Counted from the first letter of the stretch, positions 35,772-45,464 are shown. The stretch is DNA of 64,000 nucleotides from Kiloniella laminariae (GCF_027214005.1 NZ_JAPWGY010000003.1:1-64000), one strand, 5' to 3'. The notes: generated by a model from the sequence alone, not told the origin. Numbers and translations are program-made.

Positions 35772-37109
35772 TCAGATAGTAACCTCAAGCCTCTGCCGAG
35801 GCCAGACAACGCTCACCAGCGCCCCTCCCCCGGCATGATTGTCATAGGTTATCTTGCCACCCGTGTGGGTCAGAAGTGTCGTGGCAATAAATACCCCAAG
35901 CCCCATATGTTCTCCATCTTCTTCCTTGCGGGGATCGTGACTCTTGAGGGCTTTATCCTTGCTTCCCAGAAGAGGATCCCCCAGTTGGCGCAATATCTGT
36001 GGATCAAATCCCGGCCCATTATCCTGAATGACAAGAGAGATAACACGTTCGTCCCAGAGCAGGGATATCTCAACCTTTCCCCGCGAAAACTGGATTGCGT
36101 TTTGAACAAACAAACCCAGACTGTGCAAGATCTCCGGGCTCCGCCGCACCATCGGCTGCGGGCTGTTACTGCCCTCGACCGACCCTGCAGAAATCACTGT
36201 GCTCACGTCTGCCTTCTCATGCGGAATGACAGCAGCTTCGATCAGGCTTTCTATCGGAATAATGTTATAGGGGTCTCCGCCATCTTCTTCCGGCCAGGTG
36301 GCCAGATTTTGCAAGATCTCCCGACACCGCAGAATTTCACTGATCAGCAATTCCACATCTGCCAGATAGATATCATCCGGCGGCAATTCTTCTTTCATCT
36401 CCTTGGCTACAACCAGCATGGTGCCAAGCGGGCTGCCCAGTTCATGGGCCGCGGCCGCCGCAAGTCCGCCCAAAGCAGAAAGCTTCTGCTCACGCGCCAA
36501 AGCCATCTGGGATGCAACCAGCGCCAATCCCATGGATCGGGCTTCTTCAGTCAGGGATGACACATAAACAGCAAGAAAAATCGCGGTAAAGACCAGTGCC
36601 GCCCAAAGTCCATAGAGATAAAGCGGATGCAGATAAAAGCTCCCTTCGGGCCACGGCAGAGGCATAAACCAGAAAGCATTAATCGATACCATCAGAATGG
36701 CCAGAGCGCTCAAACACAAGGTACTCCGCCGGGAAAGAATAGACGCGGATACAGTGACGGGCCCAAGAATCAGGATCGAAAAGGGATTGGTCAAGCCACC
36801 TGTCAGGGACAAAAGCACCGAGACCTGCATCAGATCAAATGCCAGTGACATGGTTGCTTCTTTGTTGCGCAGCCAGGACGAAGCCGGGCGGGTCACAATC
36901 TGGGCAACATTCAACGCACCGGATGTCAACACCACGAGTAAAGCCGGAATCAACTCCAGTTCCAGCCCAATTCCAAAATGGACCGTAAGCAGGGCGGTTG
37001 TCTGCCCGCAAAGCGCAAGCCATCTGATCAAGACCAGCGTGCGTAACCGCACCCGACCTTGATCCGGTTGAAGTCCCAGCTCGAGTTGTCGCTTAAATAA
37101 CGTTTTCAT
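35772..37109 (-). CDS. regB: Redox sensor histidine kinase RegB/PrrB/ActS
   Basis: A 445-residue sensor kinase with six N-terminal membrane segments (about residues 25-185). The ubiquinone-binding motif GGLTNPF is at residues 104-110. The phosphoacceptor is H222 in AAAHELGSPLGT. The redox-active cysteine is C262 in ILRCREIL. An N box (VQNAIQFS) and G boxes (DNGPGFD, GLGVFIA) complete the kinase domain. All features needed for quinone/thiol sensing are intact. It phosphorylates RegA, encoded downstream. It is divergent from an ABC-2 transporter with 105 bases between the starts. Confidence 0.92.
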   Translation of the reverse strand: MKTLFKRQLELGLQPDQGRVRLRTLVLIRWLALCGQTTALLTVHFGIGLELELIPALLVVLTSGALNVAQIVTRPASSWLRNKEATMSLAFDLMQVSVLLSLTGGLTNPFSILILGPVTVSASILSRRSTLCLSALAILMVSINAFWFMPLPWPEGSFYLHPLYLYGLWAALVFTAIFLAVYVSSLTEEARSMGLALVASQMALAREQKLSALGGLAAAAAHELGSPLGTMLVVAKEMKEELPPDDIYLADVELLISEILRCREILQNLATWPEEDGGDPYNIIPIESLIEAAVIPHEKADVSTVISAGSVEGSNSPQPMVRRSPEILHSLGLFVQNAIQFSRGKVEISLLWDERVISLVIQDNGPGFDPQILRQLGDPLLGSKDKALKSHDPRKEEDGEHMGLGVFIATTLLTHTGGKITYDNHAGGGALVSVVWPRQRLEVTI

Positions 37110-37214
37110 GACGTGGTCCGGGGTCGTTTTTACTCTGTAGCTATTTCACTAACAAACTTCAGGAGAAAGCAAAACAGGACAGGAAATAATTATTGGGCAT
37201 GTTATATAGAAAGA

Positions 37215-38003
37215 ATGACACAACTCTCAATTGAGGTTGAGAATCTCTGTAAATCCTTCGATGAGATACTCGCCGTTCGCAACATTTCTTTCACGGTAGC
37301 ACCTGGTGAAACCGTCGCCCTGCTGGGCGGGAACGGTGCAGGGAAGACCACAACAATCTCGATCCTGCTTGGTGTTCTTCTCCCCACTTCAGGGACAATA
37401 AGACTGCTCGGGCAGGATATCGTCCGGGATCGGTTCCCGATTATGCACCGGATCAATTTTTCTTCCCCCTATGTCGATCTGCCCCGGCGCCTGACTGTCC
37501 GACAAAACCTGATGTTTTTCTGCAAGCTTTACGGGATCGTCAACGCCCGGGAACGAATCGCTCAACTCAGCGACGAACTCGAACTGAAAGACCTGTTGAA
37601 GCGCCAAACAGGAAGCCTTTCTGCCGGACAGAAAACAAGGGTTTCCGTTGCCAAGGCCTTGATCAACGAACCTGAAATTCTGTTGCTTGATGAACCCACC
37701 GCCTCCCTTGATCCCGATACCGCCGACTGGGTAAGAAGTTATCTCAAAGCCTATCAGAACAGAACCAGGGCAGCGATCCTGCTTGCCTCACACAACATGT
37801 CCGAGGTTGAGCGTCTCTGTGACAATGTCCTGATGATGAAGTCAGGCCAGATCGTCGACCAGGGTACCCCTTGCGAACTTCTTCAACGCTATAGCCGAAC
37901 CAATCTTGAAGAAGTATTTCTGGATATTGCCCGGGATAGGAACAGGCCAAACACATCGGAATCGACAGAACCGAGAGAAAATATCGAAGTGGGAGATATC
38001 TGA
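37215..38003 (+). CDS. ABC-2 type transporter ATP-binding protein
   Basis: A 262-residue ATPase of the NodI/CcmA-like export group. Walker A is LLGGNGAGKTTTISILLG, the signature LSAGQKTRVSVAKALI and Walker B ILLLDEPTASLDPDTADW, with ASHNMSEVERLCD as H-loop. I start it at 37215, just before the conserved SIEVENLCKSF strand. An upstream in-frame start at 37113 adds 34 residues without family match. One base separates its stop from the permease start. The transported substance is unknown. Confidence 0.88.
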   Translation: MTQLSIEVENLCKSFDEILAVRNISFTVAPGETVALLGGNGAGKTTTISILLGVLLPTSGTIRLLGQDIVRDRFPIMHRINFSSPYVDLPRRLTVRQNLMFFCKLYGIVNARERIAQLSDELELKDLLKRQTGSLSAGQKTRVSVAKALINEPEILLLDEPTASLDPDTADWVRSYLKAYQNRTRAAILLASHNMSEVERLCDNVLMMKSGQIVDQGTPCELLQRYSRTNLEEVFLDIARDRNRPNTSESTEPRENIEVGDI

Positions 38004-38004
38004 C

Positions 38005-38862
38005 ATGTCCGATTCCCTTCAGATTGGCACCCGGTCTTCAGATACGGCAGTTCGTGTCATCAGAAAAGACTCCTCCCTGATGCGGGTACAGGCCGTTCTC
38101 TTGCGCCATCTCTATCTGATGCGCGCTTCCTGGCCACGGATTTTCGAGTTGATGTATTGGCCCTCCATACAGATTGTCATCTGGGGATTTTTTACACAGT
38201 TCCTGCTGACAAACAGCTCGTACGTTGCCCAGGCAGCCGGGGTTCTGGTTTCTGCTGTGCTGCTTTGGGATGTGCTTTTTCGCGCCCAGCTCGGGTTCAG
38301 TCTTTCTTTTCTTGAGGAACTCTGGTCACGCAACATTGGAAATCTGGCTGTCAGTCCTTTGCGCCCGATAGAATTTCTCGGCAGCCTGATGATCATGAGC
38401 GCGTTCCGGACATTAATCGGCATTCTCCCGGCCACCTTTATCGCCATCCTTTTTTACGAGGTATCAATATACGAACTCGGCTTGCCGCTCGTCCTGTTCT
38501 TCTCGAACCTGATGATTATGGGCTGGTCAATCGGTCTGATGGTTTGTGCTCTGATTCTGCGGGTTGGTCTTGGCGCTGAATCCATGGCCTGGCTGACAAT
38601 TTTCCTGATCGCACCAGTTTCGGCAATTTATTACCCCGTTGATATTCTGCCAGGATGGCTACAATCCATCGCCTGGTGCTTGCCAACCGCCCCGGTTTTT
38701 GAAGGCATGCGCGCCATCCTGTTTCATCAGGGATTCAGCCTCGAGCTTTATCTGCATTCTCTCGGTCTGAACGCAATCTATCTTGCTATCGCAATGGGGC
38801 TCTTTATCTGGTCCTATCATGTCGCCAGAAAAAGAGGATTGCTGTTACAGATCGGGGAATAG
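38005..38862 (+). CDS. ABC-2 type transporter permease
   Basis: A 285-residue membrane protein with six hydrophobic segments and the ABC2_membrane pattern ELMYWPSIQIVIWGF at the first. LAVSPLRPIEFLGSLM and LIAPVSAIYYPVDILPGWLQ match the NodJ/DrrB type. I use the ATG at 38005, one base after the ATPase stop. Together with the ATPase it forms a complete exporter of unknown substrate. A strong terminator follows. Confidence 0.87.
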   Translation: MSDSLQIGTRSSDTAVRVIRKDSSLMRVQAVLLRHLYLMRASWPRIFELMYWPSIQIVIWGFFTQFLLTNSSYVAQAAGVLVSAVLLWDVLFRAQLGFSLSFLEELWSRNIGNLAVSPLRPIEFLGSLMIMSAFRTLIGILPATFIAILFYEVSIYELGLPLVLFFSNLMIMGWSIGLMVCALILRVGLGAESMAWLTIFLIAPVSAIYYPVDILPGWLQSIAWCLPTAPVFEGMRAILFHQGFSLELYLHSLGLNAIYLAIAMGLFIWSYHVARKRGLLLQIGE

Positions 38863-38882
38863 TCTCCGGTGGATTCAGACAG

Positions 38883-38922
38883 AAAAAAGCCTTCAGGCTG
38901 CTTTCCAGCTGAAGGCTTTTTT
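38883..38922. terminator. Bidirectional terminator between the ABC-2 operon and cobT
   Basis: AAAAAAGCCTTCAG (38883-38896) pairs with CTGAAGGCTTTTTT (38909-38922), 14 pairs with a 12-base loop. Each strand ends in six U, so it can stop both convergent units. Confidence 0.88.
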
Positions 38923-38949
38923 GTTTGGTCGACTAATTTAAGTCAGCAT

Positions 38950-39981
38950 CTAGTCTGCGGGGCCACTGACACCCGCTTCGGCAAAGGTCGCCATGCCGTT
39001 ATGGCAGGCACAAGCAGCCTTCAGCAACAAGATCGCAAGGACTGCACCTGACCCCTCGCCCAGACGCATGTTGAAATTCACCAGAGGCTGTTTCCCGATC
39101 TTTTCCATCAGGGCGACATGACCGGGTTCGACTGACTGGTGCGCGACAACACAATGGTCCAGTAACCGGGGATCAATCGCGTGGAGAACCGCTGCAGCTG
39201 CTGTACAGGTATAGCCATCCAGAAGAACAGGTGTCCGCGCGAGACGGGCAGCAATGACCGCACCAGCAATCGCGGCAAGCTCCAGACCGCCAACGCAACG
39301 CAATATTTGCAAGGGGTCTTTGGCAAAGTCTGCTTGATGCAGCTCCATTGCCTGATTTACCAGATCTTTTTTCAGCTTGAGTGTTGCATCATCGACGCCA
39401 GTCCCACGCCCGACCCAGTCTCCGGCATCGCCGCCATAAAGCGCCGTGCAGATCGCCGCCGCCGAGGTGGTGTTACCAATACCCATTTCCCCGAGGGCCA
39501 ACACATCAATCCCCTCTTCGACGGCCATCATGCCGTAGGCCATAGCCCGGATAAAATCGTCTTCCGGCATGGCTGGAGCTTCACTGAAATCAGCTGTCGG
39601 TTCATCCAGCGACAGTTCGTAAACCCGCAGGTCAGAATCCGCCAGACCACAAAGCTGATTCACGGCAGCACCGCCATGAATGAAGTTTGCGACCATCTGT
39701 TTTGTTACTTCCGTCGGATAAGCCGAGACACCTTTGGCAGCAATACCGTGATTTCCGGCAAAGACAGCCGTAAATGGTCGTTCGATCTGTGGCTTTGCCC
39801 TGCCCTGCCATGAAGCAAGCCATATTGCCAGCTCTTCCAGGCGTCCAAGTGCCCCGAGGGGTTTGGTCAACTGGCTTTGCCTCTCTTCCGCCTTTGCCGC
39901 AGCGGCCCTATCCGGGCCAGGCAATTCTTTGAGCAGAACATGAATTTCATCCAGTGTGGAAATCGAGGCCACATCAACCAT
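38950..39981 (-). CDS. cobT: Nicotinate-nucleotide--dimethylbenzimidazole phosphoribosyltransferase
   Basis: A 343-residue enzyme that forms alpha-ribazole phosphate for the lower ligand of cobalamin. It has TKPLGALGRLEELA, FAGNHGIAAKGVSAYP, GEMGIGNTTSAAAI and LDGYTCTAAAAVLH, all CobT motifs. I start at 39981, where the ATG has AGGGAGAG upstream and the length is normal. A longer form from 40161 adds 60 residues with no match. It is divergent from cobS across 209 bases. Confidence 0.94.
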   Translation of the reverse strand: MVDVASISTLDEIHVLLKELPGPDRAAAAKAEERQSQLTKPLGALGRLEELAIWLASWQGRAKPQIERPFTAVFAGNHGIAAKGVSAYPTEVTKQMVANFIHGGAAVNQLCGLADSDLRVYELSLDEPTADFSEAPAMPEDDFIRAMAYGMMAVEEGIDVLALGEMGIGNTTSAAAICTALYGGDAGDWVGRGTGVDDATLKLKKDLVNQAMELHQADFAKDPLQILRCVGGLELAAIAGAVIAARLARTPVLLDGYTCTAAAAVLHAIDPRLLDHCVVAHQSVEPGHVALMEKIGKQPLVNFNMRLGEGSGAVLAILLLKAACACHNGMATFAEAGVSGPAD

Positions 39982-40190
39982 TATCAGTATCTCTCCCTGA
40001 TTTTCACCGCGTGGTAAAAACCCTATCCATAAACACGCAAAACGCTTTACAGCACCGTATCTGCACGGCAACTGTTGCGTCTGATTTTGTAATCTTGCCG
40101 GCAAAGCCATAACATAGCCCCTGGACTTTGTCTTGACACTTTGCTCCGCTATTTGTCGCATCTCCTCCAGTTCACTCCACGAAGGTTACC

Positions 40191-41024
40191 ATGAACATCC
40201 GGCAACTGATTTCCTCGATCCCTTTCCAGCTACTGACACAGGACATCAGAATTGCGTTTGCCTTTCTCACCCGTATTCCTCTGTCTTATCCGCTAAATGC
40301 ACAAGGACAGCCGGTTGAACGTACCCTTGCGGCTGCTTCCTGGGCCTTTCCTCTTGTAGGGCTTATTGTCGGTCTCACGGGGGCTCTGATCTTAACACTC
40401 TCTGATCTGTTACATTTTCCTGCGCTTGTCAGTGCTCTCCTGGCCATAACAGGGACCATTCTGGTAACCGGCGCACTTCACGAGGACGGGCTTGCTGATG
40501 TGGCTGACGGTTTTGGCGGCAGTCATGAACGCGACCGAAAGCTCGAGATCATGAAAGACAGCCAGGTTGGGAGCTACGGCGTTCTGGCGCTTTGCCTATC
40601 GCTCCTGCTTCGTACAGCTCTGATCGCTGGCTTGATCGACTTTGCCTCCATGGATCAGGAAGGAGCAATCACCCCCAATGCCGCGGCAGCTGTCGTGATC
40701 GCAGCCCATATCATTGCACGGGGATATCTTCCTCTGATGATGAGCCACCTTCCCCTCGCCCGCAGGAGTGGCTTAGCCGCTCAGGCAGACAAACCCAAAC
40801 TTCGCAGCAGTTATGCTGCTTTCCTCATCTGCCTGATCCTCGCCGGAAGCCTTTTGCCCTTCACCATGGCTGTTCTCGCAATCTTCCTGTCACTTCTCGC
40901 AACAGCCCTGTTTTCGTGGTTAAGCTTCCGGCAAATTGGCGGCTATAGTGGTGATGTTCTGGGCTCTACTGCTCAGCTTTGTGAAATAGCAGTCTATATT
41001 GCTGCTCTGGCTTATATCACTTAG
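40191..41024 (+). CDS. cobS: Cobalamin synthase (adenosylcobinamide-GDP ribazoletransferase)
   Basis: A 277-residue inner-membrane enzyme that joins adenosylcobinamide-GDP with alpha-ribazole. The motifs FLTRIPLS, GALHEDGLADVADGFGG and RKLEIMKDSQVGSYG are diagnostic. About six membrane segments are visible. GAAGGT precedes the ATG. The CobC-like phosphatase gene follows after 41 bases, so the two are probably cotranscribed. Confidence 0.94.
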   Translation: MNIRQLISSIPFQLLTQDIRIAFAFLTRIPLSYPLNAQGQPVERTLAAASWAFPLVGLIVGLTGALILTLSDLLHFPALVSALLAITGTILVTGALHEDGLADVADGFGGSHERDRKLEIMKDSQVGSYGVLALCLSLLLRTALIAGLIDFASMDQEGAITPNAAAAVVIAAHIIARGYLPLMMSHLPLARRSGLAAQADKPKLRSSYAAFLICLILAGSLLPFTMAVLAIFLSLLATALFSWLSFRQIGGYSGDVLGSTAQLCEIAVYIAALAYIT

Positions 41025-41065
41025 GATCACCCCCGCAGCAACATGACCAGATAGAGTAACAAATA

Positions 41066-41725
41066 ATGTCCAGAACCAGGTGGTGGTGGATCCGGCACGC
41101 TCCGGTGACTGAAAACAACGGTACGATCTATGGCGATGCCGATCTGAATTGTGACTGCAGCAATCTCGAAGCGTTTACTGCTTTGGCTCACCGTCTTCCA
41201 GAGCAGGCAATCTGGGTAACGACACCTCTGCTGCGAACCCGCCAAACGGCAGAGGCTCTATTCAAACAAAAAGCGTTTCTCCCCGAACCCTCTTATTATG
41301 AGGTTCGCGAATTTCAGGAGCAATCCTTTGGCGAATGGCAAGGAATGACACACAAGGAGCTTGGCGAGAAACGAAACAAAGCCTGGCATCGCTTCTGGCT
41401 CGCACCGGCCTCAGAAGCACCCCCGGGGGGCGAAAGTTTTCTTGATTTGCTTCTGCGAACTGACAAAGCCATAGATCGTTTGAACCACGATCATCAGGGC
41501 CAGGACATTGTTGTGATAGCCCACGGAGGCACCATTCGGGCAGCTGTTGCGAAAGCTCTCGATCTCTCTCCGGAAAAAGCCCTTGGTCTTGCCATCGACA
41601 ACCTCTCGCTGACTCAACTTGACTACTATACCGCGGAAAATGATCCCTTTACCGACCAGAGTTCCTGGGGCGTTGGCTGTCTGAACGCCGCGCCCCTTGC
41701 CTTTAACTTCAATCAAACATCCTGA
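41066..41725 (+). CDS. Histidine phosphatase family protein, CobC-like
   Basis: A 219-residue phosphoglycerate-mutase-like phosphatase. The catalytic histidine is in WWIRHAPVT, and a second histidine is in VVIAHGGTIRAAVAKAL. WVTTPLLRTRQTAEAL is also conserved. Its place directly after cobS suggests that it is alpha-ribazole-5'-phosphate phosphatase (CobC) acting in the same pathway. The family is broad, so this substrate is an inference from context. A terminator follows. Confidence 0.8.
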   Translation: MSRTRWWWIRHAPVTENNGTIYGDADLNCDCSNLEAFTALAHRLPEQAIWVTTPLLRTRQTAEALFKQKAFLPEPSYYEVREFQEQSFGEWQGMTHKELGEKRNKAWHRFWLAPASEAPPGGESFLDLLLRTDKAIDRLNHDHQGQDIVVIAHGGTIRAAVAKALDLSPEKALGLAIDNLSLTQLDYYTAENDPFTDQSSWGVGCLNAAPLAFNFNQTS

Positions 41726-41729
41726 AAGA

Positions 41730-41753
41730 AAAAGGCTCCCGGAGGAGCCTTTT
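41730..41753. terminator. Bidirectional terminator between the CobC-like gene and pit
   Basis: AAAAGGCTCC (41730-41739) and GGAGCCTTTT (41744-41753) form a perfect 10-pair stem around CGGA. U-runs occur on both strands. It lies between two convergent genes. Confidence 0.82.
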
Positions 41754-41776
41754 CACAACAATCTGAAGACCATATC

Positions 41777-43351
41777 TTACCAGATCATTGTTATCACAAA
41801 GAAAATACAGGCTGAAAGCAGCGCCGCTGCAGGCACAGTAATAACCCAGGCAGCGATGATCGTCGTAAAGTGAGAGCGACGAACCAGCTTGCGTCGAGCA
41901 ACATCTTCCTGATCATAAACCGTCTCTTTCCCGTCATCCTCATCATCGGTATCTTCGCTCGTACCATCGAGAACAGCCCGGCTGTGCTTTTTTACATACT
42001 GTCGGCGACGATTGCTTTTGCTCGTATAGTATTCGCGGAAAAACCCAACCCCAAAAACAGCTCCGACAGCGATATGGGTAGAGCTAACGGGCAGACCAAG
42101 TGCCGAAGCCAAAATTACGGTTATAGCCGCTGACAAAGCCACACAATAAGCCCGCATCGGGTTCATCTTGGTAATTTTCTCACCCACCATCCGGATCAAT
42201 TTTGGTCCATAGAGGAATAGCCCGAGGCTGATCCCGAAAGCACCAATAATCATGACCCAGATCGGCAGTTCCACCTTAGCCGCAATATCACCGGACTGTG
42301 CGGCATGCAGGATCGCGGCAAGAGGGCCAACCGCATTCGCGACATCATTTGCTCCATGCGCAAACGACAACAGGGCAGCCGAGAAAATCAGAGGCAGATG
42401 AAACAGTTCCCGCAAAGACTGATTCCGATTCTCCATACCCTCAGACTGTTTCCTGATCATTGGCTTGAGAATGACATAAGCGAGAACGAACACAGCAACA
42501 CTGATCAGGGCGATGTAGCCAATACCCGGCTTCCATATTTGCTTCAGCCCCTTCATCAGCAGGTAGCAGGAGAAGGCACTCGCCATGATCGCAAGCAATA
42601 CAGGAACCCAGCGACGGGCTGCAGCAATTTTGTCATCACGATAGATGATATTGTTCTTAATAAAGGCAAGAAAGAGAGCGGCAATCACACCACCAAGCAA
42701 GGGAGAAATCACCCAGCTCGCAGCAATCGCGCTCATGGTTCCCCAGTTAACCGCACCAAAACCAACCGCCGCTATCCCGGCTCCCATTACCCCGCCAACA
42801 ACCGCGTGTGTGGTCGAAACCGGTGCCCCGATACAGGTCGCGAGATTGACCCAGAGCGCAGAAGCAAGCAATGCAGACATCATCGCCCAGATGAAGGTCT
42901 GGCTATCAGACACAAGTGACGGATCAATAATTCCCTTGGAAATCGTTGAAACAACATCACCCCCGGCGATCAGAGCACCCGCACTTTCAAAGACCGCCGC
43001 GATAATCAAAGCGCCCGTCATGGTCAGTGCTTTGGAGCCAACTGCCGGCCCGACATTATTGGCAACATCGTTGGCCCCGATGTTCAGGGCCATATACCCG
43101 CCGAGGATTGCAGCGACAACGACAAAGACGGCGTTGGGCTGGGCACCGATCAGAACACTGGCAAACCCACCGGCAACCGCCAGAAACAGAACCGCAAGTC
43201 CAGGAGCCATGAGGTGCTGGGAAAGCGAGCGGGTTGCCTCTTCCATCGAGACAATCTTGCTCAGATCCTTGTCGAGGGAAGGTTTTGAAAGATGGACTTT
43301 TTTAGAGGACCCGGAGGAAGACGCATTATCAGGCTGATCTGAAGTCGGCAT
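41777..43351 (-). CDS. Low-affinity inorganic phosphate transporter (PiT family)
   Basis: A 524-residue inner-membrane protein with about ten to twelve membrane segments. Both copies of the PiT repeat are present: GANDVANNVGPAVGSKALT in the N-terminal half and FAHGANDVANAVGPLAAI in the C-terminal half. An acidic hydrophilic loop (TSEDTDDEDDGKE) lies late in the protein. I use the ATG at 43351; the GTG at 43366 has no ribosome binding site. PiT proteins carry metal-phosphate with protons. A Pho-box-like array lies upstream, which is notable because Pit is often treated as constitutive. Confidence 0.9.
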   Translation of the reverse strand: MPTSDQPDNASSSGSSKKVHLSKPSLDKDLSKIVSMEEATRSLSQHLMAPGLAVLFLAVAGGFASVLIGAQPNAVFVVVAAILGGYMALNIGANDVANNVGPAVGSKALTMTGALIIAAVFESAGALIAGGDVVSTISKGIIDPSLVSDSQTFIWAMMSALLASALWVNLATCIGAPVSTTHAVVGGVMGAGIAAVGFGAVNWGTMSAIAASWVISPLLGGVIAALFLAFIKNNIIYRDDKIAAARRWVPVLLAIMASAFSCYLLMKGLKQIWKPGIGYIALISVAVFVLAYVILKPMIRKQSEGMENRNQSLRELFHLPLIFSAALLSFAHGANDVANAVGPLAAILHAAQSGDIAAKVELPIWVMIIGAFGISLGLFLYGPKLIRMVGEKITKMNPMRAYCVALSAAITVILASALGLPVSSTHIAVGAVFGVGFFREYYTSKSNRRRQYVKKHSRAVLDGTSEDTDDEDDGKETVYDQEDVARRKLVRRSHFTTIIAAWVITVPAAALLSACIFFVITMIW

Positions 43352-43444
43352 TTTTTCAACTTTCACAGATGCAAAGCCCCGCTACAGCGTGGGGCTCATG
43401 AAGCAATGTTGAAATGTGATAGTTTCATTGCATTTAAATGACAA

Positions 43445-43484
43445 ATGACTGTTTCATGACTTATATATTACAGTTCAATGACAT
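43445..43484 (-). promoter_or_regulatory. Pho-box-like array of four half-sites upstream of pit
   Basis: Read on the minus strand, ATGTCAT, CTGTAAT, AAGTCAT and CAGTCAT follow each other with exactly four bases between each, an 11-base period. The first, second and fourth match six of seven bases of the PhoB half-site CTGTCAT, the third five of seven. Two tandem Pho boxes would fit this. The last half-site lies about 94 bases before the pit ATG. A small hairpin (43375-43396) is in the leader. Confidence 0.6.
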
Positions 43485-43578
43485 GCACTTTAGCGATCTG
43501 ATTTTAAACAGAAGTCGTCGATTTATAACATCTGGACGATATCCACCGGGCAAAGAAACTTTGCCCGGTCACGACCTT

Positions 43579-45249
43579 TTAATGTGATGAGAGGATCAAA
43601 TCCGCCGCCTTTTCGGCAATCATCATGGTCGGGGCATTTGTATTACCAGACGTGATTGTCGGCATGATAGAGGCATCAGCTACACGTAATCCGTCAATCC
43701 CGATGACCCGCAGCTGTTCATCAACGACGGCCAAGGGATCAGATCCCATTTTGCAGGTTCCGACCGGATGAAAAATTGTCGTCCCGATATCTCCCGCCGC
43801 CTTTGCCAGGTCCCCGTCAGAGATAATACCAGCTCCGGGAAGATGCTCAACCGGACTGTATCTGGCAAAGGAAGGAGCACTGCAAATCCGGCGGGTCAGC
43901 CTGATTGCCTCTGCGGCTATCAGGCGGTCTTTCTCTGTCGAGAGATAATTTGGGGCAATAATCGGTTTCTTGCTGCCATTCGGTCCATCCAGATGGATAT
44001 ACCCTCTCGATTCAGGGCGCAGATTACACACTGAGGCAGTAAAACCATGGAAATCATGTAGTGGATCACCAAGCTTGTCCGTAGAAAGAGGCTGGACATG
44101 ATATTCCAGATCCGGTGTTTCCAGCGCAGGATCACTTTTGGCAAAACAGCCCAGCTGGCTTGGTGCCATTGACAGGGGACCGCGACGGAACAGGGCATAA
44201 TTGATCCCCATACCGATTTTGGATAACAGGCTGTGCGACATCTCGTTCAGTGTCCGCACCCCTGAAACCCGGAATACCGTCCTGATCTGAAGATGATCCT
44301 GCAGGTTTTGCCCAACACCAGGCAGGTCGTGCAGAACCTCTACCCCGTTTTTCTTTAACAATTCTCCGGGGCCGATACCTGAGGTCTGGAGTAAAACAGG
44401 GCTTGCTACCGCCCCGGCCGACAAGATGATTTCCTTGTCCGCGAAAACCCGGGCGTCTTCACCTTTAATGTTAAGAGATAAAGCCCGGGCTTTTTTCCCC
44501 TCCAGTTCAATTCTCCGCACTTCAGCTCCTGTAAGTACGGTGAGATTCTTACGGGTTTTTACAGGGTGCAGATAAGCCCGGGCAGCACTGAAGCGGAAGC
44601 CCTTTTTCTGGGTCACCTCAAAATAACCAACCCCTTCGTTATTTCCCCGGTTAAAGTCTTGGCTCCGTGGTATGCCCGTTTCCACTGCGGCATCAAGAAA
44701 GCCATCAAGGATTTCCCACGAAAGCCTCTGTTCTTCAACGCGCAGTTCACCCTTACCCCCGTGGAATTCCCCCTCACCGCGGTGGTGATTTTCACCTTTT
44801 TTGAAATAGGGCAGCACATCATCCCAGCCCCAGCCCTGATTGCCCATCTGACGCCATTGATCATAGTCTCTGGCCTGCCCCCGCATATAGATCATGCCAT
44901 TGATTGAGGAGCAGCCTCCGATAACCTTACCTCTCGGGTACCCGAGTTTGCGCCCATTCAGCCCTTTCTCCTCAACAGTCGAAAGGCACCAGTCCGTCCT
45001 CGGATTGTTGATGGTATAAAGATAACCAATGGGGATATGTATCCAGTGGTAGTTGTCACTGCCACCTGCTTCGAGAAGGAGTACCGAGTTATCGGAGTTG
45101 GCAGAAAGCCGGTTGGCAAGAACGCAACCGGCAGAACCTGCACCGACAATGATATAGTCAAACTTTCCCAGATCCCTCACAGCTGTCCCCCTGATCCCCC
45201 TGTCATCCACCAAAGCAAGTATATCGCTTTCATTGACAGGATAAGCCAT
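43579..45249 (-). CDS. GMC-family oxidoreductase, choline dehydrogenase-like
   Basis: A 556-residue FAD enzyme. The motif DYIIVGAGSAGCVLANRLS is near residue 32. GGCSSINGMIYMRGQARDYD and VGQNLQDHLQIRTVFR are GMC signatures. The C-terminal FHPVGTCKMGSDPLAVVDEQLRV contains the active-site histidine. Similarity is closest in style to choline and alcohol dehydrogenases, but no betaine aldehyde dehydrogenase or BetI gene is adjacent, so the substrate is open. The ATG at 45249 gives an unusually long lead of about 30 residues. A GTG at 45180, right before GKFDYIIVG, is an alternative start. Confidence 0.85.
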   Translation of the reverse strand: MAYPVNESDILALVDDRGIRGTAVRDLGKFDYIIVGAGSAGCVLANRLSANSDNSVLLLEAGGSDNYHWIHIPIGYLYTINNPRTDWCLSTVEEKGLNGRKLGYPRGKVIGGCSSINGMIYMRGQARDYDQWRQMGNQGWGWDDVLPYFKKGENHHRGEGEFHGGKGELRVEEQRLSWEILDGFLDAAVETGIPRSQDFNRGNNEGVGYFEVTQKKGFRFSAARAYLHPVKTRKNLTVLTGAEVRRIELEGKKARALSLNIKGEDARVFADKEIILSAGAVASPVLLQTSGIGPGELLKKNGVEVLHDLPGVGQNLQDHLQIRTVFRVSGVRTLNEMSHSLLSKIGMGINYALFRRGPLSMAPSQLGCFAKSDPALETPDLEYHVQPLSTDKLGDPLHDFHGFTASVCNLRPESRGYIHLDGPNGSKKPIIAPNYLSTEKDRLIAAEAIRLTRRICSAPSFARYSPVEHLPGAGIISDGDLAKAAGDIGTTIFHPVGTCKMGSDPLAVVDEQLRVIGIDGLRVADASIMPTITSGNTNAPTMMIAEKAADLILSSH

Positions 45250-45464
45250 CAAACCAGCCAGATCCTGCTTGGCAGTAGAGACTGGAAGTCTTGATTAATC
45301 GACCCGTTTGCAGATTTTTCTCACTCAATAATATTCAAACTAGGCTATGGTCCCTAAAATGTCTCTGCCTTTTCACCGCTTTTCCTGCGATACTGCTGTG
45401 CAGATTTAACCATACCTTCATTCAGGCTTACCTTTCGAGCCAAAAGAATATTCAGGAGAATACA

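Noticed and set aside
39982-40190. Cobalamin riboswitch between cobT and cobS
   Set aside because: The conserved B12-box sequence and the expected length are absent.
45291-45464. N-terminal extension of the SYLF protein
   Set aside because: The ATG at 45465 has a good ribosome binding site and begins a proper signal peptide; the extension matches nothing.
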